Under the pieces are notes generated by a model. That model ran no database searches. It was not told the origin of the DNA and saw nothing but the letters and a program-made list of their open reading frames with translations. Below are positions 50,101-58,700 of a DNA stretch of 64,000 bases, in pieces. The stretch lies in contig VXBP01000375.1 of assembly GCA_013400115.1 (NCBI GenBank), positions 837,913-901,912 of the forward strand. Reading direction: 5' to 3'. The stretch is from Rhinopomastus cyanomelas. Its lineage: Eukaryota > Chordata > Aves > Bucerotiformes > Rhinopomastidae. Position 1 is the stretch's first letter. Each line of letters begins with the position of its first letter. Made by a program: the position numbers and the translations under genes.

Positions 50101-53100
50101 TGTAGAGACGTTGGTGCTGGGCTCTTCTCACAGGGAATTGGAATCATAGAATTATTAGGGATTGGAGGAAGGGACCTCGAAAGATCATCTAGTCCAATCC
50201 ACCTACCACAGCAGGAATTAGCAACAGAAGCAGAGGGAAGGGCTTCAAGTGCCAACAGGGGAGGGTTAGACTGGCCACCAGGAAGAAATTCTTCCTGGAG
50301 AGAGTGGTCAGGCCCTGGGATGGGCTGCCCAGGGTGGGGGTTGAGTCCCCATCCTTGGGTGAGTTCAAAAGTTGCAGAGATGTGGTGTTGGGGGATCTGG
50401 TTTAGGGGTACCCTTGTGGAGCAGTGTTGCTGGTTGGACTCGCCGATCCCAGGGGTCTTTTCCACCCTGGATGATTCTGGGATCAAAGCCAAATGCATGC
50501 AGCAGTGTCAAGCAGGCACTGGTTGAGGTGACTTCTGGGGATTGTGAGTGGGATGTCTGTGTCTGCTTGCTTGGAGCTTTTGTCTTGGAAATCCAGCATT
50601 TCGAATATTAAACGCTGACATTCACCTAACTAGTGAAAAATTAATAACCACAGTAAACAAATGCTCTGACAGACTCATGTAGAAAGAAATTGGAGTGATA
50701 ACAGGACGTCTGTCTCTTGCTCAAAAGTGTTTTCTCCTTGAAATTCCTTTGCTGCAGGCGTTGTGGAGAGGACACTCGTGGCGCAAGAGCAACGACACGG
50801 CACAAACCAAAGCGTTGCGGCGCAGCCTAGAGAGGGCGAACGAAAGGAGCAAGGAGGAGAACAAACTGTGCAACAGAACGGCGCTGGCTATCGACTACCT
50901 GCTCAGATACAAACACATCTCCTACATCCTTGCAGCATTGAAGCACCTTGGTCAGTAGTTCAGGTCATGGCCACTTGGCTTTGGAGGCTGATAGAGACTG
51001 CAGAGTTTTCATCAGGGCTGTCTTAGCAATGCAGCGGAGGGTTTCTTTCAGACCAGAACTAGAGCAGTGGTCCAGGAGCAGCGCGCAGACGCTTAGGTAG
51101 CAGACGGGACCCTGGGTAGCGGTCCTTGCTCCTCGGAAGTCCCGGCAGTGCTCTGCCTTGGGTGGGTCAGTCGCGTTTACTGTCGGTGAATGTGGGCTGT
51201 AGGCTGCTTTATTTACTCACGTTTTACCCTGAAATGTTAGTACTCTGGATCCAGAAACACTCGTTCAGGTCAGCAGTTGTGGGGGCTGCTTCTCTGTGCT
51301 TCTACTTAAAAAGAAGGCCAGTGGCATCCTGGCCTGGACTAGAAACTGTGTGGCCAGCAGGAGCAGGGAGGGGGCTGTCCCCCTGCACTCAGGACTGGGG
51401 AGGCTGCTCCTTGAGGGCTGGGTCCAGTTTGGGCACCTCAGGACAAGGGGGACATCGAGGGGCTGGAGTAAGGGCAGAGGAGGGCAACAAAGCTGGGGAA
51501 GGGCCTGGGGAATCCATCTGATGAGATTGAGAGATGGAGGGAGCTGGGGCTGTTTAGTCTGAGGAAGAGGAGGCTGAGGGGAGACCTCATCTCTCTCTAC
51601 AACTGTCTGAGAGGACACTGCAGAGATGCTGGTGCTGGGCTCTGCTCACAGGCCATTAGTGACAGAAGCAGAGGGAAGGGCTTCCAGCCCCACCAGGGGA
51701 GGGTCAGACTGGCCATCAGGAAGAAATTCTTCCCAGAGAGAGTGGTCAGGGACTGGGATGGGCTGCCCGGGGTGGGGGTTGAGTCCCCATCCCTGGATGA
51801 GTTTAAAAGTCACTTAGATGTGGTTGCTGGGGGTTTGTTTTAGGGCTGACCTTGTAGAGTGGGGTTGATGGTTGGACTCAATGACCCCAAGGGTCCTTTC
51901 CAATCCGAATGGTTCTGTGATTCTGTGAAGTTGCTTGAACTTTCTTAATTGATTTAATCATTACAGAGGTGGCTACTAGGCTGTCCCCGCTCTGTTGTGA
52001 AAACATGGCCCAGAGCAGAGCTATCTGCACCATTTTTGTCCTCATTCGAAGCTGCAACCGGAGTGTGCCCTGCATGGATGTCATCAGATACTCAGTTCAG
52101 GTTCTACTTAACGTCTCAAAGGTACCTGTGGTATTTGCTTTTCCCTTCTCAGAAGCTGTGCAGCCTCCTGTAGCAATTATGTCTCCACAGCATCTCTGGA
52201 TGAATTTGGATCAACAAAATAAATTGTGTTCACAACAGTCGTGGGGTCAACATACCACTTGAACTGGTTGCACTGCAAGAGATCCAAGGACCCTGCTGTG
52301 GCAGGGGATTGGACCGGATGATCTTTCGAGGTCCCTTCCAATCCCCAGTGTGGTGGGATTCTGTGGTCAGAGACCCATCCTACAGACTTTCATAGTCAAA
52401 TTCAGGGCAAACAAAACCCGACTAGCGTAAAATGGTCTTAAATGTCTCTCAACTTATTCTAGTTTATTCTGCTTTAAATGTACAATGAGATTCTGTGGGC
52501 TTCTAAGGAAGGTGGGGAAGACACTTAGATGAGGAGGTGGGGGATCTGGTTTAGGGGTGACCTTGTAGGGTAGGGTTGATGGGTGAACTCGATGATCCCA
52601 GGGGTCGTTTCCAACCTGAATGGTTCTGTGACTGTGTGACCTGTTACGCTGGTATAACACACGGAAGGGATTGTTATCTCTCCGATGTCCTGGCGGCTGC
52701 AAATTCCATCTGGAGGAGACTCTGGACTTTGTTTTTCCCTCTGTCCTGAAAGTTCTTGTAAAGATCCACCTGTACGATCTCGTTTATCCCTTTCTTGTAC
52801 AACAGTATGAAATAACTACTCAAGCAGTTTACCAAGCGGAGAATTCTATCGACACGTTACTAGACCTACTACAGATGTACCGAGGGAAAGCTGGAGACAA
52901 AGTTTCAGAGAAGGGAGGAAGCATCTTCACCAAGACCTGTTGTTTGTTGGCCATCCTGTCGAAGGACTCCAGAAGAGCGCTGGTAACACTTCAATGTTTT
53001 GGGGTTTTTTGACGGTGTTTTGGGGTTTTTCTTCCTCTCCCTCCCTCACAGACCTGTTGGGGCTCCAATACTGACTGTGGCTAGTCTCTAATTTGAACAC

Positions 53101-54381
53101 GCATTTCCAGGGTGCTGAAAGCACTCAGTTCTTGGTACTTTGTGTTCCCCGGTCACCTAGAGCTGTTCACTAAGATGCTCAAGTTTTTTGCTCCTTGCGA
53201 CATTACGATACCGCAGACCCAGCTTTCTTGAGGGTTGTGGTGACTGTAACGGAATCTGAGGACTTTAGGGCTCGGAAGGGACCTCGGAAGATCATCCTGC
53301 CCAATCCCCCCGTCACAGCAGGATCCCCTAGACCGAGTCACGTGGCCAGGCAGGTTTTAAACCTCTCCAGAGAAGGAGACTCCACAACACCCTTGGGCAG
53401 CCCTTTTCAGGGCTCTGTCAGCCTCACGAGGAAGAAGTTTCTTCTCAGTTTGATGTGGAACCTCCTGTGTCCCAGCTCACACTTATTGCCCCTTGTCCTA
53501 TCATTAGATGTCACTGAGCAGAGCCTGGCTCCATCCTCCTCACACCCACCCCCCACATATTGATCACCATTCATGAGGTCACCCCTCAGGCTCCTTTTCT
53601 CCCAGCTCAAGAGCCCCAGCTCCCTCAGCCTGTCCTCATCAGGGAGATGTTCTAGTCCTTTTGATCGTACTCGGGCAGGGGGATTGGACAGGATGGTCTT
53701 TCGAGGTCCCTTCCAACCCCTAATGTTCTGTGATTCTCTGCGGCTCCACCGCGGAGCCACGAAGGTGATGAGTCACAGAGCATTAGGGACTGGAAGGGAC
53801 CTCAAAAGACCATCCCGTCCAATCCCCCCACCAGAGCAGGATCCCCTAGACCAAGTCGCACAGGAACACGTCCAGGCAGGTTTTCTCTCTCCAGCAGCTC
53901 TGTGTTGGTTCAGTTTAAAAAACAAACCCTGCCTTTTCATTGAATAAAGCAGATTTGTGGACTGGTGAAGTTGCCCTTGCACTTTCTGTCGTCACTGTGT
54001 GTGGTGTCCACCCCCAGGAAATCCGAAGCATGCCGAGGGCTGTTGCCTGCATTCAGAGCCTGTACAAGCTCACGGCTCGCAAACACAAACTGGATGCAGA
54101 GAGAACCCTTGTGAAGCAGAAGACAAACACTTTCTTAGCTGGAACCAACTTCGTTCCCGTAACTCCTCTGAGAACAAAAACAGTTTCAAGGTAAAAGCTT
54201 AACCATGAGTCTGCTGGCTTTGCTGTGGCAGTGGCCCTTTGCCGTGTGAAGTGCTTTCACTTGTCATTTTCACAGGATTAAGCCAGACTGGGTGTTGGGG
54301 AAGGACAACATGCAAGAGGTTGTGGATCCTCTGCAAGCAATTCGAATGGTGATGGACACGCTGGGCATCGGCTGCTACTGA
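26178..54381 (+). CDS. ASPM: ASPM, spindle-pole microtubule organiser, 29 coding exons
   Basis: Exons: 26178-26456, 28207-28350, 29052-30375, 31895-31996, 32667-32813, 33217-33462, 33620-33687, 35006-35147, 35225-35355, 36338-36513, 36596-36741, 36824-36909, 37513-37728, 38888-39098, 39179-39324, 39504-39632, 39888-40082, 40519-44925, 45830-45979, 46173-46339, 47328-47487, 47617-47826, 48570-48716, 49601-49792, 50758-50950, 51967-52121, 52806-52982, 54018-54190 and 54276-54381. All phases match and sum to 10,125 nt, or 3,374 aa; human ASPM is 3,477 aa. The order is an ASH (ASPM-SPD-2-Hydin) domain near residues 30-140, a poorly conserved basic/Ser-rich region to about 600, calponin-homology domains near 840-980 and 1040-1210, IQ repeats to about 3,130, then a conserved C-terminal domain. 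ASPM binds spindle-pole microtubule minus ends with calmodulin on its IQ motifs, and its loss in humans causes microcephaly. The start has G at -3 and +4. No disabling mutation was seen. Confidence 0.96.
26836..27011 (-). mobile_element. CR1 3' fragment ending at an N
   Basis: It starts with repeated GAATCATAGAATCATAGAAT terminus units in ASPM intron 1 and is cut at the N at 27012. Confidence 0.88.
27022..27054. repeat. Perfect 14-bp inverted repeat with 5-base loop
   Basis: CTGGACTTGAGGAT (27022-27035), loop TTAAG, then its exact reverse complement (27041-27054). It starts ten bases after the N at 27012, so a contig-end palindrome artefact is likely. Confidence 0.8.
27110..27187 (+). mobile_element. 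CR1 tail, older subfamily
   Basis: GGTTGAACTCGATGATCCCA followed by AACCTGAATGATTCGGTGGT. Confidence 0.8.
27188..27500 (-). mobile_element. Older CR1 fragment in ASPM intron 1
   Basis: A diverged reverse-complement body (CCTGGGCAGCCTGTTCCAGT, later CAGCTCCCTCAGCCTCTCCT). Confidence 0.8.
27670..27842 (-). mobile_element. CR1 3' fragment in ASPM intron 1
   Basis: Reverse-complement copy starting GAATCACAGAATCATTAGGG. Confidence 0.88.
27845..28130. mobile_element. Nested CR1 debris in ASPM intron 1
   Basis: A + piece with GGTTGGACTCGATGATCCC (to about 27914), then a - internal piece (27915-28065, GCACTGAGCCCTGGGGGACA), then a + remnant. The alternation implies successive insertions. Confidence 0.7.
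28351..28639. other. ASPM intron 2 unique part
   Basis: Nothing recognised. Confidence 0.45.
28640..29020 (-). mobile_element. CR1 3' fragment in ASPM intron 2
   Basis: A well-preserved reverse-complement copy that ends about 30 bases before the acceptor of exon 3. Confidence 0.9.
29052..30375 (+). CDS. ASPM: ASPM exon 3, large N-terminal region exon
   Basis: This 1,324-nt exon follows the acceptor TTCTTTTTTAG and ends AAAGCTG/GTGAGC. It begins with the conserved KSLWDTIKKK stretch and encodes repeated LSPEAF/LSPDQF-type motifs followed by VNGS (near 29590 and 29660), which match the candidate phosphorylation-site region of mammalian ASPM. The rest is poorly conserved and basic. It makes up about 13% of the coding sequence. 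Confidence 0.93.
30506..30785 (-). mobile_element. CR1 3' fragment in ASPM intron 3
   Basis: Reverse-complement copy from GACAGAATCACAAAACACTA to GTCATTAGAGGACACTGAG. Confidence 0.9.
30903..31205 (-). mobile_element. Older CR1 fragment in ASPM intron 3
   Basis: TTTAGGTTGGAAAGGATCTT then CCCCAGGGACGGGGCATCCA; a different, older subfamily than its neighbours. Confidence 0.8.
31219..31800 (-). mobile_element. Long CR1 fragment in ASPM intron 3
   Basis: About 580 bp, reverse complement, of the GGAAAAGACCCTTGGGGTC subfamily. It ends about 90 bp before exon 4. Confidence 0.9.
31997..32666. other. ASPM intron 4
   Basis: Unique intron with no CR1 recognised. The functional acceptor is TTTTTAAG at 32666. 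A CCCCAG ten bases downstream is a decoy that would break the frame. Confidence 0.6.
32861..33016 (+). mobile_element. CR1 tail in ASPM intron 5
   Basis: Sense copy with GGTTGGACTCGATGATCCCA and a CCTGAATGATTCTGTGATT end. Confidence 0.88.
33722..34280 (-). mobile_element. Long CR1 fragment in ASPM intron 7
   Basis: An approximately 560-bp reverse-complement copy of an older subfamily (GGGTGGAAGGGACCTCTAGA, later CTCCAGAACTGGACACAACC). It is one of the longest CR1 pieces here. Confidence 0.88.
34281..34600. other. ASPM intron 7 unique part
   Basis: AT-rich intron sequence with nothing recognised. Confidence 0.45.
34601..34772 (-). mobile_element. CR1 3' fragment in ASPM intron 7
   Basis: Reverse-complement copy starting TCACAGAGCATTAGGGATTG. 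Confidence 0.88.
34795..34898 (+). mobile_element. CR1 tail in ASPM intron 7
   Basis: Sense tail ending in AATGATTCTATGATTCTA, so it faces away from the minus copy just before it. Confidence 0.88.
35401..36056 (-). mobile_element. Long CR1 fragment in ASPM intron 9
   Basis: About 655 bp, reverse complement, reaching the region whose sense strand reads GGACCTGGGGGTCTTGGTGG. The longest single minus-strand CR1 in the window. Confidence 0.9.
36980..37292 (+). mobile_element. CR1 3' fragment in ASPM intron 12
   Basis: Sense copy with a short deletion near 37098 and an intact CTGTGATTCTGTG terminus. Confidence 0.9.
37876..38443 (+). mobile_element. Long CR1 fragment in ASPM intron 13
   Basis: An approximately 570-bp sense copy from GGCCTGGATCAGAAACTGTG through GGCCATCAGGAAGAGATTCT to a tail ending TTTCTGTGATTG. 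Confidence 0.9.
38444..38887. other. ASPM intron 13 unique part
   Basis: Nothing recognised before the acceptor TGTGACAG. Confidence 0.45.
39352..39452 (+). mobile_element. CR1 tail in ASPM intron 15
   Basis: Sense tail with GGATCCTGCTGCGGCGGGGG and a CTGTGATTCTGTG end. Confidence 0.88.
39695..39757 (+). mobile_element. CR1 tail in ASPM intron 16
   Basis: Diverged sense tail (CTTTTGAGGTCCCTTGCAGT). Confidence 0.75.
40128..40187 (+). mobile_element. CR1 tail in ASPM intron 17
   Basis: GGTTGGACTCGATGATGCCG to GAACGATTCTGTGAA. Confidence 0.8.
40385..40433 (+). mobile_element. CR1 tail remnant in ASPM intron 17
   Basis: About 50 bases: GGAGGTGCCTTCCAGTCCCT then GATGTTCTGTGATT. Confidence 0.75.
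40519..44925 (+). CDS. ASPM: ASPM exon 18, giant IQ-repeat exon
   Basis: A single 4,407-nt exon (1,469 codons) with no stop, bounded by TCCCGCAG/GCG and ATCCAG/GTACTT. It encodes dozens of tandem IQ motifs spaced roughly 23-27 residues apart. Alternating classes can be seen: AAVVLQAAYRGMKARR-like, AATVIQAALKM-like and a longer YRAYKLGE-type spacer class, which together suggest a repeating unit of about three motifs. IQ motifs bind calmodulin-like light chains. The exon contains no CR1, unlike the introns on both sides. Human ASPM has a matching giant exon. Confidence 0.96.
44926..45202. other. ASPM intron 18, proximal unique part
   Basis: The exon frame runs 18 more bases to a stop at 44943. 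Nothing else was recognised. Confidence 0.5.
45203..45276 (+). mobile_element. CR1 tail in ASPM intron 18
   Basis: GATTGATGGTTGGACCGGGT to CCTGAATGACTCTATTATAA. Confidence 0.8.
45277..45394 (+). mobile_element. CR1 tail, second in tandem
   Basis: A second sense tail of the other subfamily, ending TTCTGTGATTCTGAG. Confidence 0.85.
45395..45586. repeat. 86-bp unit repeated at 106-bp period
   Basis: An 86-base unit beginning ATCAGGCGACTGGAATAAAA occurs at 45395-45480 and 45501-45586 with essentially one difference (T to G late in the unit), separated by 20 bases. It is a very recent duplication, or an assembly artefact. Confidence 0.88.
45594..45699 (-). mobile_element. CR1 3' fragment in ASPM intron 18
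   Basis: Reverse-complement copy that follows directly on the tandem duplication. Confidence 0.88.
46393..46966 (+). mobile_element. Long CR1 fragment in ASPM intron 20
   Basis: An approximately 570-bp sense copy starting about 55 bases after the exon 20 donor, with a diverged tail (CCAGAATGGTTCTGTGG). Confidence 0.9.
47222..47280 (-). mobile_element. CR1 tail in ASPM intron 20
   Basis: GATAAGGTTGGAAAAGACCT marks a short minus-strand tail about 50 bases before exon 21. Confidence 0.75.
47941..48272 (-). mobile_element. CR1 3' fragment in ASPM intron 22
   Basis: Well-preserved reverse-complement copy starting AGAATCACAGAACATTAGGG. Confidence 0.92.
48405..48473 (+). mobile_element. CR1 tail in ASPM intron 22
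   Basis: Sense tail, GTCTTTCGAGGTCCCTCCCA to TTCTGTGATTC. Confidence 0.88.
48717..49025. other. ASPM intron 23 unique part
   Basis: Nothing recognised. Confidence 0.45.
49026..49250 (+). mobile_element. Diverged CR1 composite in ASPM intron 23
   Basis: A sense piece (GTGAGCTGGAACATGGGAGG) joined to an older subfamily tail (GGTTGGACCCCATGACCTTC). Confidence 0.75.
49308..49391 (-). mobile_element. CR1 tail in ASPM intron 23
   Basis: Reverse-complement tail starting TATCACAGAACATTAGGAAC. Confidence 0.85.
49838..50490 (+). mobile_element. Long CR1 fragment in ASPM intron 24, host of a nested copy
   Basis: A sense copy from GACCTGGACAGGTGGGCTGA to a tail ending CTGGATGATTCTGG, with an internal deletion at about 50057 and an inserted minus-strand CR1 at 50140-50213. 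Confidence 0.9.
50140..50213 (-). mobile_element. Nested CR1 insertion flanked by GGAATT
   Basis: 74 bases of minus-strand CR1 tail interrupt the + CR1. GGAATT occurs on both sides (50134-50139 and 50214-50219), which looks like a short target-site duplication. Confidence 0.75.
51027..51310. other. ASPM intron 25 unique part
   Basis: Nothing recognised. Confidence 0.4.
51311..51927 (+). mobile_element. Long CR1 fragment in ASPM intron 25
   Basis: An approximately 615-bp sense copy that ends about 40 bases before the exon 26 acceptor, with an intact TTCTGTGATTCTGTGA terminus. Confidence 0.92.
52277..52364 (+). mobile_element. CR1 tail in ASPM intron 26
   Basis: Sense tail with GATGATCTTTCGAGGTCCCT. 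Confidence 0.88.
52521..52638 (+). mobile_element. CR1 tail, other subfamily, in ASPM intron 26
   Basis: GGGGGATCTGGTTTAGGGGT to CCTGAATGGTTCTGTGACTG. Confidence 0.85.
53249..53652 (-). mobile_element. CR1 fragment in ASPM intron 27
   Basis: Reverse-complement copy of about 400 bp with a mutated start (ACGGAATCTGAGGACTTTAG). Confidence 0.9.
53675..53740 (+). mobile_element. CR1 tail in ASPM intron 27
   Basis: Sense tail ending GTTCTGTGATTCTCTG. Confidence 0.87.
53772..53910 (-). mobile_element. CR1 3' fragment in ASPM intron 27
   Basis: Starts AGTCACAGAGCATTAGGGAC. An internal deletion joins the 3' part to CTCCAGCAGCTCTGTGTTGG. Confidence 0.85.
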
Positions 54382-54605
54382 AGTGTCAGCAATGGAGATG
54401 AGAAGGGGTTTGCCCAGCGTGACTGCAGCAAACTGATTGTGAAGGAAGGCAAGTGAGTGCCCAGCACTCTTCAGAACGTTGGCCTGTCCCTTCCGAGATG
54501 TAATTAGCATTTCCCTGACTTCTTCAGGCTGCCTGTCAGCTTTTGGAATCCTGGTTTGTGCTACTGTGAGAAGCACTTGTACAATAAAGTCATAAGCCCT
54601 GGAAC
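54382..54605 (+). terminator. ASPM: ASPM 3' UTR and polyadenylation signal
   Basis: A canonical AATAAA at 54583-54588 lies about 200 bases after the ASPM stop. The short 3' UTR carries no repeat. Cleavage is expected 10-30 bases further on. Confidence 0.75.
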
Positions 54606-54839
54606 CAGTGCAGGTGGAGTTAATACCTTGCACGTAGTTAGACATCTGTGAACCTTACAAAAGGGATTTTGTTCTTAACTCCCATTAAATGTTGTAGAAT
54701 TTTAACTAAATGGCTGTTTGTTGGACATTTCTGTTTGCTTGTCTGATCTGGAGAGCTGACAGCAGAAAGGGAGGCAGAGCCTGTGGGTTTCAAACTGGCT
54801 GCTGCCTTTAAAGAGCCGAGTTCATGTTCTAGCAGGATG

Positions 54840-55267
54840 ATCCTGCTGTGGCCTCTAGACCAAGTCGTGGAGGAACATGGCCAGGCGGGTTTTAAACATC
54901 TCCAGAGAAGGAGACTCCACAGCCCCCCTGGCAGCCCCTCTGTCACCCTCCCTGGGAAGAAGGTCCTTCTCACACTGATGTGGAACCTCCTCTGTTCCAG
55001 CTCACACCCACTGCCTCTTGTCCTGTCATTAGATGCCCCTGAGCAGAGCCTGGCTCCACCCTCCTGACACCCACCCTTCACACATTGATCAACATCCATG
55101 GGGTCACCCCTGGGGCTCCTTCTCTCCCAGCTCCAGCGCCCCGGCTCCCTCAGCCTCTCCTCAGCAGGGAGATGCTCCCCTCCCTTCAGGGCAGTAGTTT
55201 CAAGACTAAGGAGCTGCACTGTAGCAAAGGAGCAGCAAAAGCAGCCATAAACCACCTACCACAGCAG
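54840..55267 (-). mobile_element. CR1 with inverted partner at 58892
   Basis: A reverse-complement CR1. Its 5' part and about 75 bases of non-CR1 flank (about 55084-55267) are identical to the reverse complement of 58892-59075, a stretch of 184 bases with no mismatch. Beyond that point the two copies differ. Confidence 0.85.
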
Positions 55268-55701
55268 GTTGTTTCCCAGTATGTGGAAAGCAGCTGACTG
55301 GTTATGTGGGAATAAGCTGGAGGGGACTTTTCCCCCCTCTCATTTCAGCCAATGTAAATAATCTGATAACAACCTGCCCTTTAAACTTGGAGCTGGGAGC
55401 CTCTGAGGGGTGAGCGGTGCCTGTCTGAATCCTGCCATAAGCTTGTTGCCTGATTTCACCGTAAAACGATGACTTCTGTCCCCTCTGCTGGCGCTGAGGG
55501 TGCTGGGGGAAGCAGAACTCGCCGAGCTTCGCGTTAGATCACAGGGAGAACTCGAAGAGCGTTCCCAGTGCCATACCCTTTGGGGTCTGAGGTGGCTTGT
55601 GTCCGTGACCACCTTTTGGAAATCCAGTTAATGATTTACTAACGTGATGCGTGGTGAGATTTTGCAGGCCGTAGAAACTGGTGGTGGAGGCAGTAGTGAA
55701 G

Positions 55702-58700
55702 ATGAGAAGCTGCGTTTTCTTTCTCGTGCTGATGTGCTCAGAGAAGCTCTTGGCAGCAGGTAAACAGACTGAGGCTGCTGTTCCTAAGTCTCCCTCGGGT
55801 CGGGAACAAGGTGCCCCGTGGGTGCCCTCAGTGCAATGCCTTTCGTGTCGTTACCGGCAGCAAACGCAGCCTTCCAACTAGGCTTGTGCGCTGAGGTGGT
55901 TCATGATGACCTTCCGAGGTGCCTTCCAGTCCCTAATGTTCTCTGTGGGTGTGGGATTCACTTCACTTGAGTGCCTGGACCAATCCAACTGATGCTAATT
56001 AATGCACAGAGGTCCTCATCTGGCTCGAGATTTGCAGTGGGAAACGTGTTCCTCTTCCTGCAGGCAAACCTTGTGATCTGCCGCACGTGGGGAACGGACT
56101 CATCGCCCAGTACTACTACGTCTTCAAGAGCTACTACTTCCCTATGCGTGAGGAGCAGCAGCTTGCCTACAGCTGCCTGGCCGGTTACACGACCGGAGCA
56201 GGGATGGAAGGTGGAAGAACAACGTGTACGGCAGAAGGATGGTCCCCAGCACCCCACTGCTACAGTGAGTGAGCTTCAGCAATCTCACCGCTGCTTCTGC
56301 ACGGAGCTAGATTTCCAGGGCCTCCAGGAACACATGGGCATAAAAAGCTGCCTAACAGCAGAGGGGAACTGTCAGGTAGGAGAAAAAGGTGAACCCAGTC
56401 CTTTGTGCTTTTATAAGGACACAGAGAATGTTGCCCAGCTCACAGAGTCCCAGAGCATTAGGGATTGGAAGGGACCTCAAAAGATCATCCAGTCCAATCC
56501 CCCTGCTGCAGCAGGATCTCCTAGACCAAGTCACACAGGAACATGGCCAGGTGGGTTTGAAATGTCTCCAGAGGAGGAGACTCCACAACCCCCCTGGGCA
56601 GTTCCTTCCAGGGCTCTGTTACGCTCACCATGAAGAGGTTCCTTCTCGTGTTGCTGTGGAACCTCCTCTGGTCCAGCTCACAGCCACTGCCCCTTGTCCT
56701 GTCACTAGATGCCTACGTTCATTCTAACCAAGCTCTCTCCTTCCATTTAGGAAAATGCAGCAGGCCTCTTTTGGATAATGGGGTGTTTTACAGTACAGAA
56801 ATGTACTTCAAAATACACCAGAAACTGGAATTCAAGTGTGATCCTGGCTACCACACTCCAAGTGGTGGCACTGAAGACACAGTACAGTGCCAGGCAGAAG
56901 GATGGTCGACCCAGCCAAGCTGTACGAAAAATTTGGGTAGGATTCTGCTTTTTTCTCCTTTATCGTCTGTTTTATCCTTCTCACACTGATGTGGACCCTC
57001 CTCTGCTCCAGCTCACACCCACTGCCCCTTATCCTGTCACTGGGTGCCCCTGAGCAGAGCCTGGCTCCATCCTCCTGACACCCACCCCTCTCACATTGAT
57101 CAACATTCATGAGGTTCCCCCCTCAGTCTCCTCCAGGCTCCCTCAGCCTTTGCTCTTCAGGAAGATGCTCCCCTCCCTTCAGCATCTTTGTGCCTCTGCG
57201 CCAGGCTCTCATTTCAGGTGAAATGCAACTGATACGATGCGTTTGCTTTATTTCTTTAAGACTCATGTCAAGTGCCCAGTTTGCATCACGGCAGCTACCT
57301 CACAGCCCAGCAAGAGCTTCGACCGGACGAAACGCTGCTGTACCGCTGTGAGGAGGGGTATCACGCCGCAGGAGGAAACGCTACAGGAGCAGCAGTGTGT
57401 CTGGCACACGGCTGGTCCCTTACTCCAAGCTGCACTAGTACGTACTGGGCTGGGGCAGGAGGGGAGGCCTTTCTCAGCTGCTTCTTACTGCTGTGTGTTT
57501 TCTTCCTAGAAAGAACTTGTCCTGCTCTGAGTGGGATAGCACATGGAGGTTTCCATCCTGTGAAGACAACCTATGAGGAGGGAGATGTCGTTCACTTTTT
57601 CTGCGAGGGGAATTATTCTGTCAGTGAGTTTGACCTGATCCAGTGCTATTACTTTGGATGGTACCCGGACCCGCCGGTGTGCGAAGGTACCTTCCTTCGT
57701 TGTTATGTCTTGTGAAAGCCTTGCAGCTCCTTCCAGAGTCACACAACATTAGGGATTGGAAGGGACCTCGGAAGATCATCTGGGCTGTCCTGTAAAATCA
57801 GCCGTGTTTGTGGTTTTGATTAGTGAGAAAACAATTGACCTGTTTTAATTTCCAGATGTGAAAACCAAGTGTCCTCCACCACCGCTTCCTCCTCATACCC
57901 AGATGACCACAGGTGGAAGAACGTTTCATCACGGAGACAGAGTTCGTGTGCGGTGTCAAAGGGGCTTTCAAAGAGAAGGATCTGAGGAAATCCGGTGCGA
58001 AGAAGGAAAGTGGACATCTCCCCCTGTTTGCGTTGGTTAGTACCTTTGGGAAGGCGGCCAGCTGGACAGAAAGGAGCTTCTAACAGAGCCCAAATGTTCT
58101 GAAGACCCTCCATTTCTGTATCACAGAATTGTTCAGGTTGGAAAAGACCCCTGGGATCATAGAGTCCAACCAGCAACCCCACTCTACAAGGTCACCCCTA
58201 AACCAGATCCCCCAACACCACATCTAAGCGACTTTTAGACTAATCCAGGGATGGAGACTCAACCTCCACCCTGGGCAGCCCAGTCCAGGGCCTGACAACT
58301 GTCTCTGGGAAGAATTTCTTCCTGATGGCCAGTCTAACCCTCCCCTGTTGGAGCCTGAAGCCCTTCCCTCTGCTTCTGTCACTAATGACCTGTGAGAAGA
58401 GACCAGCAGCAGCATCTCTGCAGGGTCCTTTCAGAGCTGTAGAGAGCGATGAGGTCTCCCCTCAGGCTCCTCTTCCTCAGACTAAACAGCCCCAACTCTG
58501 TGCAAAACCACTGATGTCCTCCGTTGTTAAAGTGCCTGGGAGGTAAAGAGCTGCAGCTGCAGACAGGCCCTTGTCCAGAGGTTCAAGAGAAAGGATGAAC
58601 CAAGTGGAGTCATCTGAGGCCTCTCTGCTGTAGCCCTCCCCTGGAATTTCGACCTTTATTACATCTCACCCTGCATCAGGGTCTGGTTTGGTGTTTGACA

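Noticed and set aside
54638..55255. 205-aa minus-strand open frame
   Set aside because: It is CR1 3' sequence read in sense plus the ASPM 3' flank. The peptide is the usual CR1 tail translation.
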